From: an uncultured Bacilli bacterium
GTDB taxonomy: Bacteria; Bacillota_I; Bacilli_A; RF39; UBA660
Assembly (NCBI GenBank): GCA_947629195.1
Contig: CANRCS010000143.1
Location: forward strand, 1 to 20,593
Direction of reading: 5' to 3'
DNA: 20,593 bases
The notes beneath the pieces are model-generated. The model was given only the letters and a program-made list of their open reading frames with translations. It had not been told where the DNA came from and did not search any database. This document shows, one piece after another, positions 7,119 through 15,940 of the stretch. Positions within the stretch are counted from its first letter, which is position 1. Every line of letters starts with the position of its first letter. Made by a program: the position numbers and the translations under genes.

Positions 7119-8408
7119 CTATAACAAATCTATAGTTTTTGTCTCCCTATTTATTTTATATAATTGTCCATTTTCTAAATATTCACTATTAAAAATGGAA
7201 CTATATAATTCTTTAAATTGATTATCTATATCATATAAAAATACATAATCATAATTTTCTTCAAATAATATATTATAAAATTCATCTTTAGTAATATCTA
7301 CTGTCCATATATCATTTTCATATGGTTTTCCTAAACTCCATCCATTTTTATCATTAATTCCTGACATTATATCACGAATAGAATATCGTAAAATCCACCT
7401 TTTGTAACCATTATCATGTTGAGTTATTACATAAAATTTATATTTTTTGTTAGTATCAACTTTCGTTTTGATATAGTTAGCAGCATTTATATATTCTTGT
7501 CTTATTTCATAAATTGCTTGTTTATTTTGCTTATTATTATAGATATCTATAAGAAAATTATCTATTGGAGCATTTGCTATAACAAAAAGTAATAAAATGA
7601 ATAAATTAAACCCTATTTTATTTTTACTCTTTCTATAAATAATTAGATAAATTATAAAGAACAACATTGCATTTAAATATATTCCAATATATCTATCCCA
7701 TGAAGCTAAATTAAGTGCTTCATATTCAGAAAACATTAATAAATATAGAACTAGCATTATAAATACATATAATATTTCTCCAATGAAAATAATAATAGCT
7801 TCATTTTTAAGTTTTTCTTTATTATCATTTTTTTCTTTTCTATATATTAAATACGTAAATAATAAAATTATACATGAAAAAACATAAAAATTAACATTTA
7901 TAAAAATTTTATTATTACTTAATGAACTTATATAATTTGTAATTACATTTGGCATATATGTATCTTCCATATGCAATAGCGCTTTTATGACAGTCTTTAT
8001 ACTAACACCATTACCACCTGCTATTGGTAATCCATTTAAAAGAACATTTATTTTCCAACTAATATATGAAACTAAAATTATAGACAAGAATATATAGACA
8101 GGATATAAACTTTTTAAAAACTTTTTAATTTTACTTTTATTTATATTTTTAAGAATTTTGTAATTTTTCTTAACAAAAACTATGTCTATAAATATTATAC
8201 CAAGACATATAAAAGAAAATAGTGGAGCTACATCTTTAAGTAAAGTCAAAACTGCAAGTGGTAATCCAATGTTTATAATAGAAAACTTATCATAAGTTTT
8301 ATTTACAAAAATAATAGCTAATAAATATCCAAAAGTCATTCCTAAAATTGCATCAATATATATGGTTGAATAATAATTTGAAAAAATTAAAACTGGTGAT
8401 AATACCAT
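7119..8408 (-). pseudogene. C-terminal part of the interrupted GT-C-like membrane protein gene
   Basis: This 429-codon open stretch continues, in the same frame, the gene broken at 8445. It encodes about eight membrane segments and an extracytoplasmic-type tail. Similarity to the 706-residue paralogue is visible in A-L-N-L-A-S-W-D-R-Y-I-G (against E-F-S-S-F-S-R-Y-L-D), FYVITQHDNGY (against IYIIDQEDKSGY), and DYVFLYDIDNQF followed by a Y-K-I-N ending (against DYLFLYSSTNEF and F-K-I-N). The Met at 8408 is internal to the ancestral protein, and no convincing ribosome site precedes it. The rest of the frame carries no further stop, so the interruption looks recent. The terminal TAG at 7119 is followed within a few bases by the ribosome site of capE, which shows that TAG is a working stop in this genome. 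Confidence 0.75.
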
Positions 8409-8444
8409 AATAACAATACAAATTATTATTTTATAATAATCTTT

Positions 8445-9014
8445 CTATTTAATATTTTTAAAAAATGGCAAAAATAATGAAATACCAAATAGTTGATAAC
8501 TGATAAATAGAAAACTTTCTTTAAAACCATCAACACTTAAAACTTGAAAAAAATATTGAAAAATAGACATTGAAGGCAGATATGCCCTAGCTGCTGATAA
8601 TGAATTAGGATTTGTGCTAAAAAAATTATTTTGATACATCATTTTAACAACATCGCCCCAATGTGTAAATTCATCCCACTTTATAATCATTCTTCCTCTA
8701 TAAAATAAACATAAAGTAAGAAAGGCAAAACACCATAATACAAAACCTGGGGTTAAAAAATTCTTAATTATTTTTATTAGATTTTTCTTATTTTTTATTA
8801 CATTAATAATAGATAATATATAAAGTATTATAGAAAGAATAACAACGATATATACTCCTAATTTTAATTGATTAAATAAACCTAAAACATATATAATTAA
8901 TATTATAGAGAAAATAGTTAAAGGTAAAATATCTTCAAATTTTTTATTATATTTTAAATAAAAATAAATACTTGGAGATAAAAGAACACAAAATATAATA
9001 AGTAACGATAACAT
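8445..9014 (-). pseudogene. N-terminal part of an interrupted GT-C-like membrane protein gene
   Basis: This 189-codon frame holds about five membrane segments and the loop IIKWDEFTHWGDVVK (W113, D114, E115), matching WDEYNMW of the intact 706-residue protein at 18233-20353. It ends FFKNIK at a TAG (8445-8447). Reading on in the same frame gives KDYYKIIICIVI and runs directly into the frame that continues to 7119, with no shift of frame. The paralogue reads FSSIKDKKLYVL across the same point, so a single base change in one sense codon explains the break. The start ATG at 9014 has AGGAAGGA as ribosome site. Either the gene is inactive or the pieces form a split protein; inactivation is the simpler view. 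The 102 bases upstream (9015-9116) are almost pure A/T with nothing I can call. Confidence 0.75.
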
Positions 9015-9116
9015 ACAAATTTTCCTTCCTAATAAAATTAAAATATATAATAAATAATCTATATAAATAATAACATATATACAATTTTTTTTAAATAAAT
9101 TTTAAAATTATATATA

Positions 9117-10319
9117 TTATTTTGAACTATTTATTATATTTAATAATACTTTTTCTAAATCTTTAATACATTTTTCTTTTTCAAAATATTTTTTATAATA
9201 TTTTATTGAATTTTCTCCCCAATTTTTCCAATTTTTTTTATTCTTTGAGGCATCTAAAATTAATTTTGCCAAAAGTTCATAATTTAAAGATTCACAACAT
9301 AATCCACATTTTGCAGTTTCTATAACATCTTTAACCTCACCACTTATTGCTCCAATTATTGGTTTACCAGCAGCCATATAAGATTGAACTTTTGCTGGTA
9401 AAGTATTATTTACAACTTCGTTGTTTACCATAGTTATTAAAAATGCATCTGCTAGTTTATAAAATTTAGGCATTTCAGATACATCATGAAATCCATAAAA
9501 TTTAACATTATTTAGTTTATATTTTTTACTGAGTTCTTCACAGCTATTTCTACTAAGTCCATCTCCTACAATATGAAATTTAATATTTTTATAGTCTTTT
9601 AATATATTAGCTGCTTCAATTATTGTTTCAACACTTTGTGCAGGACCAATATTCCCAGCAAATACTAAATCAAAAGTATCATTGACTAAAAACGGTATAT
9701 TTTCATAATCACTTTCTGCATATGAAGGCAAGTATTTTAAACCTTTTTCTTTGGAAGATATTTCTAGTTCATTTTCAAAATATTTTTTAAAAGACTTTGA
9801 ACTTATTGTTATTAAGCTTGCTTTATTATAAGTCCATCTACTTATTTTATATAAAATTTTATATATTAAACTATTTTTTTCAATTCCGCCTGTTGTGATA
9901 CTAATAGGCCATTGGTCTAAACAATGAATAACTAACGGTATTTTTTTAATCTTGCTTACTACTATTGCAGGCCACGCCATTGTAATAGGAGATAATTGAT
10001 AAACATAAACTATATCAAAATCTTTTTTCATAAATAAAGCTTTCATACTACCAAAAAATGCAAACCAAAGATAATTTAATGCCATTTTAATAGTACTTGT
10101 CCCACGACCAATTAAAGAACATCTTTTAATTTTAACACCATTTATTACTTGGTTTCTATTTTTAAACCATTTATATTCTTTTAACACTTTTCCTTTTGGA
10201 TAATTTGGAAGTCCAGTTAATACTGTAACATCATGACCTTTTTTCACCAATTCATAACACACATCATTAATTCTAAATTGTTCTGGATAAAAATGTTGAC
10301 ATACAACTAAAATTTTCAT
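9117..10319 (-). CDS. wbuB: GT4 glycosyltransferase, WbuB-like (probable L-FucNAc transferase)
   Basis: A GT-B fold, family 4 transferase of about 400 residues. The opening KILVVCQHFYPEQFRINDVCYELVKKGHDVTVLTGLPNYP (two stretches joined here only in outline) and the later IHCLDQWP are typical of WbuB-type enzymes, which in O-antigen clusters sit beside fnlA-fnlB-fnlC and are assigned as N-acetyl-L-fucosamine transferases. The C-terminal donor domain shows FAGNIGPAQSVETIIEA, IVGDGLSRN and the region around NNTLPAKVQSYMAAGKP. The GTG at 10328 would add three residues but has no ribosome site; the ATG at 10319 has GTGA five bases upstream and fits the family start, so it is preferred with moderate certainty. 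The capE-capF-capG set downstream supports the donor assignment. Confidence 0.86.
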   Translation of the reverse strand: MKILVVCQHFYPEQFRINDVCYELVKKGHDVTVLTGLPNYPKGKVLKEYKWFKNRNQVINGVKIKRCSLIGRGTSTIKMALNYLWFAFFGSMKALFMKKDFDIVYVYQLSPITMAWPAIVVSKIKKIPLVIHCLDQWPISITTGGIEKNSLIYKILYKISRWTYNKASLITISSKSFKKYFENELEISSKEKGLKYLPSYAESDYENIPFLVNDTFDLVFAGNIGPAQSVETIIEAANILKDYKNIKFHIVGDGLSRNSCEELSKKYKLNNVKFYGFHDVSEMPKFYKLADAFLITMVNNEVVNNTLPAKVQSYMAAGKPIIGAISGEVKDVIETAKCGLCCESLNYELLAKLILDASKNKKNWKNWGENSIKYYKKYFEKEKCIKDLEKVLLNIINSSK

Positions 10320-10320
10320 T

Positions 10321-10878
10321 TTATTCACTACTTTCTGAATTTAATATAATATTTGCAGCTTCCAATATATTCTTGCATTTATTATTTGGTATCTCTTTAT
10401 TAATATAATTTTTATTTTCTATTAAAATAGACTTACATCCAGCATTTTTAGCAAGTATAATATCACTATCTTTATCCCCAATTACAAATGAATTTGACAA
10501 ATCAATATTATATTTTTTCTTTGCAGCATCAATCATACCAGTTTTAGGTTTCCTGCAATTACAATCTATTGAATATTTTTTTACACATCCATTTTTATAA
10601 TGGGGACAATAATATACATCGGTAATAATTACATTATTTCTAAGTAATCTTTCATTTATTTCATTATTAATTTCAACAACTTTATTTTCATCGAAATATC
10701 CTCTTGCAACTCCAGATTGATTTGTTACGATTATCAAAAGGTATTTTTTTTGCAATAATTTTAAACCATCTATTACTTTATCTAAAAAAATTATTTCATT
10801 TTTATTTGATAAATAATTTTTTTCTTCGATTAAAGTTCCATCTCTATCTAAAAAAATTGCTCTATTTATTTTTTTCAT
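10321..10878 (-). CDS. gmhB: D-glycero-beta-D-manno-heptose-1,7-bisphosphate 7-phosphatase
   Basis: A HAD-superfamily (histidinol-phosphatase-like) enzyme of 185 residues, the normal GmhB size. The nucleophile motif is FLDRDGTLIEE (D11, D13), motif II is VTNQSG (51-56), and motif IV is VIGDKDSDI. The zinc loop is complete: C91, H93, C106, C108, with an extra cysteine at 98. It removes the C7 phosphate between the two HldE reactions. The start overlaps hldE by 17 bases and has only a weak ribosome site, so translation is probably coupled to hldE. The alpha or beta anomer preference cannot be read directly; beta is inferred from the HldE neighbour. Confidence 0.92.
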   Translation of the reverse strand: MKKINRAIFLDRDGTLIEEKNYLSNKNEIIFLDKVIDGLKLLQKKYLLIIVTNQSGVARGYFDENKVVEINNEINERLLRNNVIITDVYYCPHYKNGCVKKYSIDCNCRKPKTGMIDAAKKKYNIDLSNSFVIGDKDSDIILAKNAGCKSILIENKNYINKEIPNNKCKNILEAANIILNSESSE

Positions 10879-12319
10879 ATACTTTTAATATTTTATTAAT
10901 AATATTAGTTGTTGATTTTTCTTTTTTTAATTCTATAAATTTTATTTCTCCACCATAACTTTCAATTACAGGTTTTTCTGGAATAATTTTATCTTTCCAA
11001 TCAGAACCTTTAACAGATACATCCGGTTTTATTAAGTTTATTAAATTAACAGGAGTTTTATCATCCATTAATATTACGTAATCGACACATTCAAGTTCAC
11101 AAATCATTTCAATTCTATCATCTTGATTTATTATAGGTCTTAAATCACCCTTATTTTCTTTTACTGACTTGTCACTATTAACTGCAACTATCAATATATC
11201 ACCAAATTCTCTTGCTTTTTTAAAAGAATATATATGTCCATTGTGTAATAAATCAAAACATCCATTTGTAAAAACTACTTTTTTACCTTTATCTTTTAAA
11301 TCTTTAACAAGATATTTTGCTGTTTCTGGAGTAATTAATTTGAATTCACCTGTATTAGTGATACTACATATTAATTCGTTTAAACTTACTGTACTTGTTC
11401 CAAATTTAGAAACTACTACTGCTGCTGACATATTAGAAATATTGCATATATCACATATAGAAAAATTACATGGTATCAAAACCGCAATTGTTGCGACTAC
11501 TGTATCTCCTGCACCAGTAACATCAATAACTTCTCTAGCAACAGTAGGGAAATCTATCTTTTTATTTTTTCCATTTTCAAATAAAGATATACCTTTTTCT
11601 GAACGAGTTAACATTAAATATTTTAAATTTATTTTTTCACATAAATCAGTACCTGCACTAAGTATATTTTCTTCGCTATTTAATTTTTTATTACATACAA
11701 CACTTAATTCTTTAACATTTGGTGTACATACTGTTGCATCCTTATATTTTGAATAATCACTACCTTTAGGGTCTACGATTATTGGTATTTTTCTTTTGTT
11801 TGCTTCTTTAATCAAATATTGAGCAACCTTATAACTAACTGCTCCCTTTCCATAATCAGAAATAACAAATGAGTTAATATCATTAAAAATCTCATCTATA
11901 TTATCTTTTAAAAATTCATAATATTCATTTGGTATTTCTTCTACTGTTTCTTCATCTAATCTTAAAAATTGTTGGTTTTTAGATATAACTCTTGTTTTAA
12001 CAATAGTTTTTAGGGTTCTATATTTTTTTAAATAAGAAACATCTACTCCACTATTGCTAAAAAAGTTAATAATCATATCGCCATCATCATCATCACCAAT
12101 GCATCCAATAATTTTAACACTAGCTCCTAATGAAACGATGTTATTTATAACATTTCCTGCTCCACCAAGTTTAACTTGTTTTTGATTTACCTCTATTACA
12201 GGAACTGGTGCTTCTGGAGATATCCTATTAACATTACCACCTATGTACTTATCAATCATATAGTCTCCGAAAACTAATACTTTGACATTTTTAATATTGT
12301 GCAATTTTTCTATTTCCAT
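10862..12319 (-). CDS. hldE: Bifunctional heptose-7-phosphate kinase / heptose-1-phosphate adenylyltransferase
   Basis: A 485-residue two-domain enzyme of full HldE (RfaE) length. Residues 1 to about 320 form a PfkB-type kinase: GDYMIDKYIGGNVNRISPEAPVPV at the sugar site (residues 18-41) and DVTGAGDT with catalytic D272 (266-273). Residues about 335-485 form a nucleotidyltransferase: FTNGCFDLLHNGHIYSF with the HxGH-type site HNGH (349-352) and later VKGSDW. It makes heptose 1,7-bisphosphate and, after GmhB, ADP-D-glycero-beta-D-manno-heptose. The ribosome site GGAGG stands 7 bases from the ATG. Its TAG lies 17 bases inside gmhB. The fused, adenylylating form is characteristic of the ADP-heptose branch rather than the GDP-heptose branch (HddA/HddC) known from Gram-positive S-layer glycans. 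Confidence 0.95.
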   Translation of the reverse strand: MEIEKLHNIKNVKVLVFGDYMIDKYIGGNVNRISPEAPVPVIEVNQKQVKLGGAGNVINNIVSLGASVKIIGCIGDDDDGDMIINFFSNSGVDVSYLKKYRTLKTIVKTRVISKNQQFLRLDEETVEEIPNEYYEFLKDNIDEIFNDINSFVISDYGKGAVSYKVAQYLIKEANKRKIPIIVDPKGSDYSKYKDATVCTPNVKELSVVCNKKLNSEENILSAGTDLCEKINLKYLMLTRSEKGISLFENGKNKKIDFPTVAREVIDVTGAGDTVVATIAVLIPCNFSICDICNISNMSAAVVVSKFGTSTVSLNELICSITNTGEFKLITPETAKYLVKDLKDKGKKVVFTNGCFDLLHNGHIYSFKKAREFGDILIVAVNSDKSVKENKGDLRPIINQDDRIEMICELECVDYVILMDDKTPVNLINLIKPDVSVKGSDWKDKIIPEKPVIESYGGEIKFIELKKEKSTTNIINKILKVYEKNK

Positions 12320-12323
12320 TTTA

Positions 12324-13535
12324 CTACCTCCTTATATCATCAATCATTCTATTTACAACTTTCCATGCTTCTTCAACATCTATCGATTCTAAACATGGCC
12401 ATATTTTATTTTCTTTTTTTAATTTTTTGCAATTATTATCGCAATTAAAACAATCTAAATTTTTAGTAACAATATACGGTTTCTTATATTTATCTATTCC
12501 TTTAAATTCGTATTTTACATATCTATCATATGTATATCCACCAGCTATAATTGTTACAGGTACATTATTGGTAACCGCAATATGATAAGCACTTGTGTCA
12601 TTTGCAATAACAAATTTGGCTCTTTTTATAATCTCTATGAATTCTAATAAAGATGTTTTATTAACAAAATCATATTGTGGAATATCACTTACAAGTGGTT
12701 TTAAATCATTTATACTATCAATATCAGTGTTTGTTCCACAAAATAATAAAGGTAATTTAGTTTTTTTATATACTCTTTTAATTATTTCAGCATATTTTTC
12801 AACTGGCCATCTTTTCATTAAAGTTCCTGCACTCGGAAATACAATGAAATATTCTTTTGGTAATTTTATATTAAAATTCTTAACATTAATACCATCTAAT
12901 TTTATTTTAAAGTTATTATATCCTAATCCTCTTACAAATTCTGCATAATATTCAATCAATGATAGTTTAGGTTCTGTAACTTTGATTATTTTAGTATATA
13001 TTTTTTCATACATCCATTTTGGACATAAGTATTTATTTAAAGTTGTATCTAAAATTGTTATTTTGTCTTTTGCTTTTATCGCTCTGCACATAAATACATT
13101 AGTTGTGCATTCCCCAACTCCAATTGGATCTAAAACAATATCATAATATTTTTTTCTAATAAATTTAAATAAACTGAATCTAGTTTTTAAATTTACAGTC
13201 GCTCCTATAAGGTCGTATGGTATAACTTTATCAAATATATTTTCATTTTCATACAAAATATTAAGACCTTTTTGGCATATTAAAGTGATATTATATTTAT
13301 TCTTTGGATAAATTTTTCTTAGTCCTTTTGCAGCACATAAAAATATTATTCCATCACCAAAAGCATAATTATAAATAACTAATACTTCTTTACGTTTTCT
13401 GTTTTTATCATATTTAGGCTTCTTAATAAATAATAAAAGAAAATAATCTGTAAAATATAATAATGATTTTAAATATCTCAAAAATGGAAACTTTTGACAT
13501 AGAACGTATAGTCTGTATGATATTGTCTTTTTCAT
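12324..13535 (-). CDS. GT9 glycosyltransferase, ADP-heptose heptosyltransferase-like
   Basis: A 403-residue GT-B fold protein of the family of LPS heptosyltransferases. The N-terminal half carries VLVIYNYAFGDGIIF, the counterpart of the usual R-x3-GD motif. The C-terminal half has FPSAGTLMKRWPVEKYAEII (donor site, residues about 233-252) and ANDTSAYHIAVTNNVP (N322, D323, H328), matching the GT9 N-D-T-x3-H signature. About 35 basic and hydrophobic residues precede the core and may bind the membrane. Four cysteines near the end (C372, C375, C379, C391) suggest a metal site. Lying between gmhA and hldE, it most likely transfers the heptose made by its neighbours. It overlaps gmhA by one base and ends TAG-TAA next to the hldE start. 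The acceptor is unknown; this cannot be lipid A core transfer if the host is Gram-positive. Confidence 0.85.
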   Translation of the reverse strand: MKKTISYRLYVLCQKFPFLRYLKSLLYFTDYFLLLFIKKPKYDKNRKRKEVLVIYNYAFGDGIIFLCAAKGLRKIYPKNKYNITLICQKGLNILYENENIFDKVIPYDLIGATVNLKTRFSLFKFIRKKYYDIVLDPIGVGECTTNVFMCRAIKAKDKITILDTTLNKYLCPKWMYEKIYTKIIKVTEPKLSLIEYYAEFVRGLGYNNFKIKLDGINVKNFNIKLPKEYFIVFPSAGTLMKRWPVEKYAEIIKRVYKKTKLPLLFCGTNTDIDSINDLKPLVSDIPQYDFVNKTSLLEFIEIIKRAKFVIANDTSAYHIAVTNNVPVTIIAGGYTYDRYVKYEFKGIDKYKKPYIVTKNLDCFNCDNNCKKLKKENKIWPCLESIDVEEAWKVVNRMIDDIRR

Positions 13536-14116
13536 TATTTTTCTTTCTCTGCAATTATTTTTTCTATAATTTCACAAATTATATGTATAGACATAATATG
13601 TGCTTCTTGAACTCTTGCGGTACTTTTAAATGGTATTATTAAATTCATATCGCACATATTTTTTAATTTTCCACCATCTTTTCCAAGAAACCCAATTGTT
13701 TTTATACCTTTCTTCTTAGCCATTTCAACTGCTTCTATTATATTTTGAGAATTACCACTAGTTGAAATACCTATAAATACATCTCCTTTTTTACCTAAAG
13801 CCTCAACTTGCCTACTAAAAACTTTATCGTAACCATAATCATTACCTAAGCAAGTTAATACAGATGTATCTGTATTAAGAGCAATTGCTGGTATTCCTTC
13901 TCTTTCTAATAAAAATCTTCCAACTAATTCGCCAGCAAAATGTTGAGCATCAGAAGCTGAACCACCATTACCCGCTATTAATATTTTACCACCATTATTT
14001 AATGATTCTAATTGAAGATTTACTATTTTTTCTAAATCTTCAATATAATTATCTTCATACAAAGATTTCATCCCTTCAATATGTTCATTTAATACATTAT
14101 TAATTGTTTCTTTCAT
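13535..14116 (-). CDS. gmhA: D-sedoheptulose-7-phosphate isomerase
   Basis: First step of nucleotide-activated heptose synthesis: sedoheptulose 7-phosphate to D-glycero-D-manno-heptose 7-phosphate, in the cytosol. At 193 residues it has the normal GmhA length and a single SIS domain. Visible signatures are LIAGNGGSASDAQHFAGEL (phosphate loop, with H59 and E63), ISTSGNSQNI around residue 120, and EAHIMSIH (E171, H173, H178), which supplies the metal and catalytic ligands. The ribosome site AAGGA lies 8 bases before the ATG. Its TAA shares a base with the ATG of the GT9 gene (TAATG). The gene is the first of a compact run with GT9, hldE and gmhB, the full set to make and use ADP-heptose. The call is firm. 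Confidence 0.95.
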   Translation of the reverse strand: MKETINNVLNEHIEGMKSLYEDNYIEDLEKIVNLQLESLNNGGKILIAGNGGSASDAQHFAGELVGRFLLEREGIPAIALNTDTSVLTCLGNDYGYDKVFSRQVEALGKKGDVFIGISTSGNSQNIIEAVEMAKKKGIKTIGFLGKDGGKLKNMCDMNLIIPFKSTARVQEAHIMSIHIICEIIEKIIAEKEK

Positions 14117-14172
14117 TTTTAAATTCCTTCTTTCTAATATAATAATTTTTAATAAATTTATTTAATTTACTT

Positions 14173-15603
14173 TCATTTTTTATTACCAATTATACTCATG
14201 AACGTTTTAGAAACGTCTTTTATTTTTTTTCTTTCTTTAATAATTAGTAAAATTAATATTAATATAAATAAACTATATCTTATTAATAATTTATTAACAA
14301 AAACTAAAGTAATAAATGATATTACAATAATAGAAATACCATAAAAAAGAATAAATTTCAAATCAAATATATTTCTTTTATCTATTTTTCTCATTCCTAA
14401 GTAGTGTAATATAGATAATATTAAATAACTAATAAATGTTGTATAAGCAGCTGCAACATAACCAAATAATTTTATAAATATGTAATTTAAAATTATATTT
14501 AATACTGCTGCAATAATTGAATATATTGCAATACTTTTATTTTTTTTATGATAATATTCGATATCATAAAATAATATATAAATTCCTTGAAAAAACATTC
14601 CTAAACATATTGGAGCAATTAAATATATTGCTTCTATATATGCTTTATCTAAAAATATTTTTATCATTTCTGGGGCAATCATAATTAGTCCAACAGATAA
14701 TATAAAATTAATTAATATTATATAGTTAGCATTTTTATTAATAGCGTCGATTTCATTGTCTTCCATCCTTCTATATACCCAAGGCGACCAAGGCTTAAGT
14801 ATACATGATACTGTCATAAAAAGTACATTTCCTATTGTATATGCAACACTATATATTCCGGCTTTACTAGAGCTAATCATACTTTGAATCATTAATAAAT
14901 CACAATTTGAAAGCAGTATTTGAGATAATAGATGAGCAACAATTGGAGAACTTATCATTAAACCATATTTTAAATATTTAACATTAAATTTAAATTTACC
15001 TTTATATAGTATATAAATCAATAGATATAGTCCAATAATTATTGGAAGAACTTTTAATCCAATAATTCTTCCCCAATATTTGTTATTTTTAATATATAAA
15101 ACTAACAATACAGATAAAATTTGTGATATTGGTGAAGTTATTATGTTATATATAAAACATTTAATATAGTTATTATAAAAATTCCATTTTGTATATAAAA
15201 ACAAAAATATATTGTCAAACAAGATAGTTAAAAACATAAATGACATTAAAGAAAAATCAAATTTAAATATATTAAATATCTGATTTTGAAAAATAATATA
15301 TATTACATAGAAAATAAATAGAGAAATAATTGAAAAAATTGTTATAGTAGAAAAATATTCATTAATGTTAACATTTTTTTCTAATAAAATTCTATTTATT
15401 GATGTGTGTATTGACATAAGACATATATAGGCTATAACGGTACTAAGTGTAACAAAACTTGTTGATATTCCCATATCAGATGTTGTCATATATTTAGATA
15501 ATAAGGATAGTGTAATTAGACTAACAATCATAGAAATAACATTAGAAATCATATAATATATACTTGACTTTATTGTGTTTTTCCCATCATCTTCCCTTTT
15601 CAT
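14173..15603 (-). CDS. wzx: Polysaccharide flippase (Wzx / MOP superfamily)
   Basis: A 476-residue polytopic protein with about 12-14 membrane segments. The N-terminus (KNTIKSSIYYMISNVISM, then LSKYMTTSDMGISTSF) is the standard opening of oligosaccharide flippases of the MVF/MOP group, and the length fits. It should move the undecaprenyl-diphosphate-linked repeat unit from the cytosolic to the outer leaflet. The ATG overlaps the DUF2304 gene by 17 bases, with AAAAGG as a modest ribosome site about 9 bases away. It ends in TGA near 14173, 56 bases before the gmhA start. Its presence says the glycan is assembled by a Wzx-dependent route, but no recognisable Wzy polymerase is seen here; one could lie outside the window or be one of the unassigned membrane proteins. 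Confidence 0.87.
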   Translation of the reverse strand: MKREDDGKNTIKSSIYYMISNVISMIVSLITLSLLSKYMTTSDMGISTSFVTLSTVIAYICLMSIHTSINRILLEKNVNINEYFSTITIFSIISLFIFYVIYIIFQNQIFNIFKFDFSLMSFMFLTILFDNIFLFLYTKWNFYNNYIKCFIYNIITSPISQILSVLLVLYIKNNKYWGRIIGLKVLPIIIGLYLLIYILYKGKFKFNVKYLKYGLMISSPIVAHLLSQILLSNCDLLMIQSMISSSKAGIYSVAYTIGNVLFMTVSCILKPWSPWVYRRMEDNEIDAINKNANYIILINFILSVGLIMIAPEMIKIFLDKAYIEAIYLIAPICLGMFFQGIYILFYDIEYYHKKNKSIAIYSIIAAVLNIILNYIFIKLFGYVAAAYTTFISYLILSILHYLGMRKIDKRNIFDLKFILFYGISIIVISFITLVFVNKLLIRYSLFILILILLIIKERKKIKDVSKTFMSIIGNKK

Positions 15604-15940
15604 CTTTATCTACCTTTTCTTTTAAAATTGATACTTCTTGTATCAATAATCTTATTTTTTCTTTTTGACCTGATACTATTATAGTAAGTGATATACAAAT
15701 AAATATCAATAGTGTGAATAACAAACAAAATATCATATTTGACATTGTTTGAAATCCTAAAAAGTCAGCAAGCATTTGCATAAAATTTGGAATAAGAGCT
15801 GCTAATAAAATTATAAATATTGAAAGTAACCATACCAATGAATATTTAATAGATATCCTTCCTCTTTTTACAATTGAAATTATTATAATAATCATAACTA
15901 TTCCAAAAGTTAAAGCTTCTAATATTAATTTTAGAGACAT
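15587..15940 (-). CDS. DUF2304 family small membrane protein
   Basis: A 117-residue protein with three hydrophobic segments (about residues 3-23, 33-52 and 67-90) and a charged, coiled-coil-like C-terminus (QEKIRLLIQEVSILKEK). Size, topology and position directly after a DPM1-like GT2 match DUF2304, a family of unknown biochemistry found next to such transferases in many surface-polysaccharide clusters. It may anchor or assist the GT2, or help present or flip the polyprenyl-linked sugar; this is inferred from gene association only. The start ATG has a near-perfect ribosome site (AAGGAGG, 8-base spacing) and overlaps the upstream stop by one base. Its TGA stop lies 17 bases inside the next gene. 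Confidence 0.82.
   Translation of the reverse strand: MSLKLILEALTFGIVMIIIIISIVKRGRISIKYSLVWLLSIFIILLAALIPNFMQMLADFLGFQTMSNMIFCLLFTLLIFICISLTIIVSGQKEKIRLLIQEVSILKEKVDKDEKGR

Noticed and set aside
8445..8447. TAG recoded as an amino acid, giving one continuous protein over 7119-9014
   Set aside because: TAG ends capE, hldE, the GT9 gene, the UbiA gene and the 3' half of this gene, each right beside the next gene's ribosome site or start, so it acts as a normal stop here.
9015..9116. Internal promoter upstream of the interrupted gene
   Set aside because: The 102 bases are almost all A/T, so weak -10-like matches are everywhere and no -35 stands out.
11169..11756. 195-codon open frame on the plus strand
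   Set aside because: It is the exact antisense of hldE, has no recognisable domain, and no plus-strand gene in the window has supporting signals. The other plus-strand frames are rejected for the same reason.
14173..14175. TGA read as tryptophan (Mycoplasma-type code), suggested by the extreme AT content
   Set aside because: TGA ends the flippase, DUF2304 and 706-residue genes at the expected lengths, and Trp codons in the motifs are ordinary TGG.
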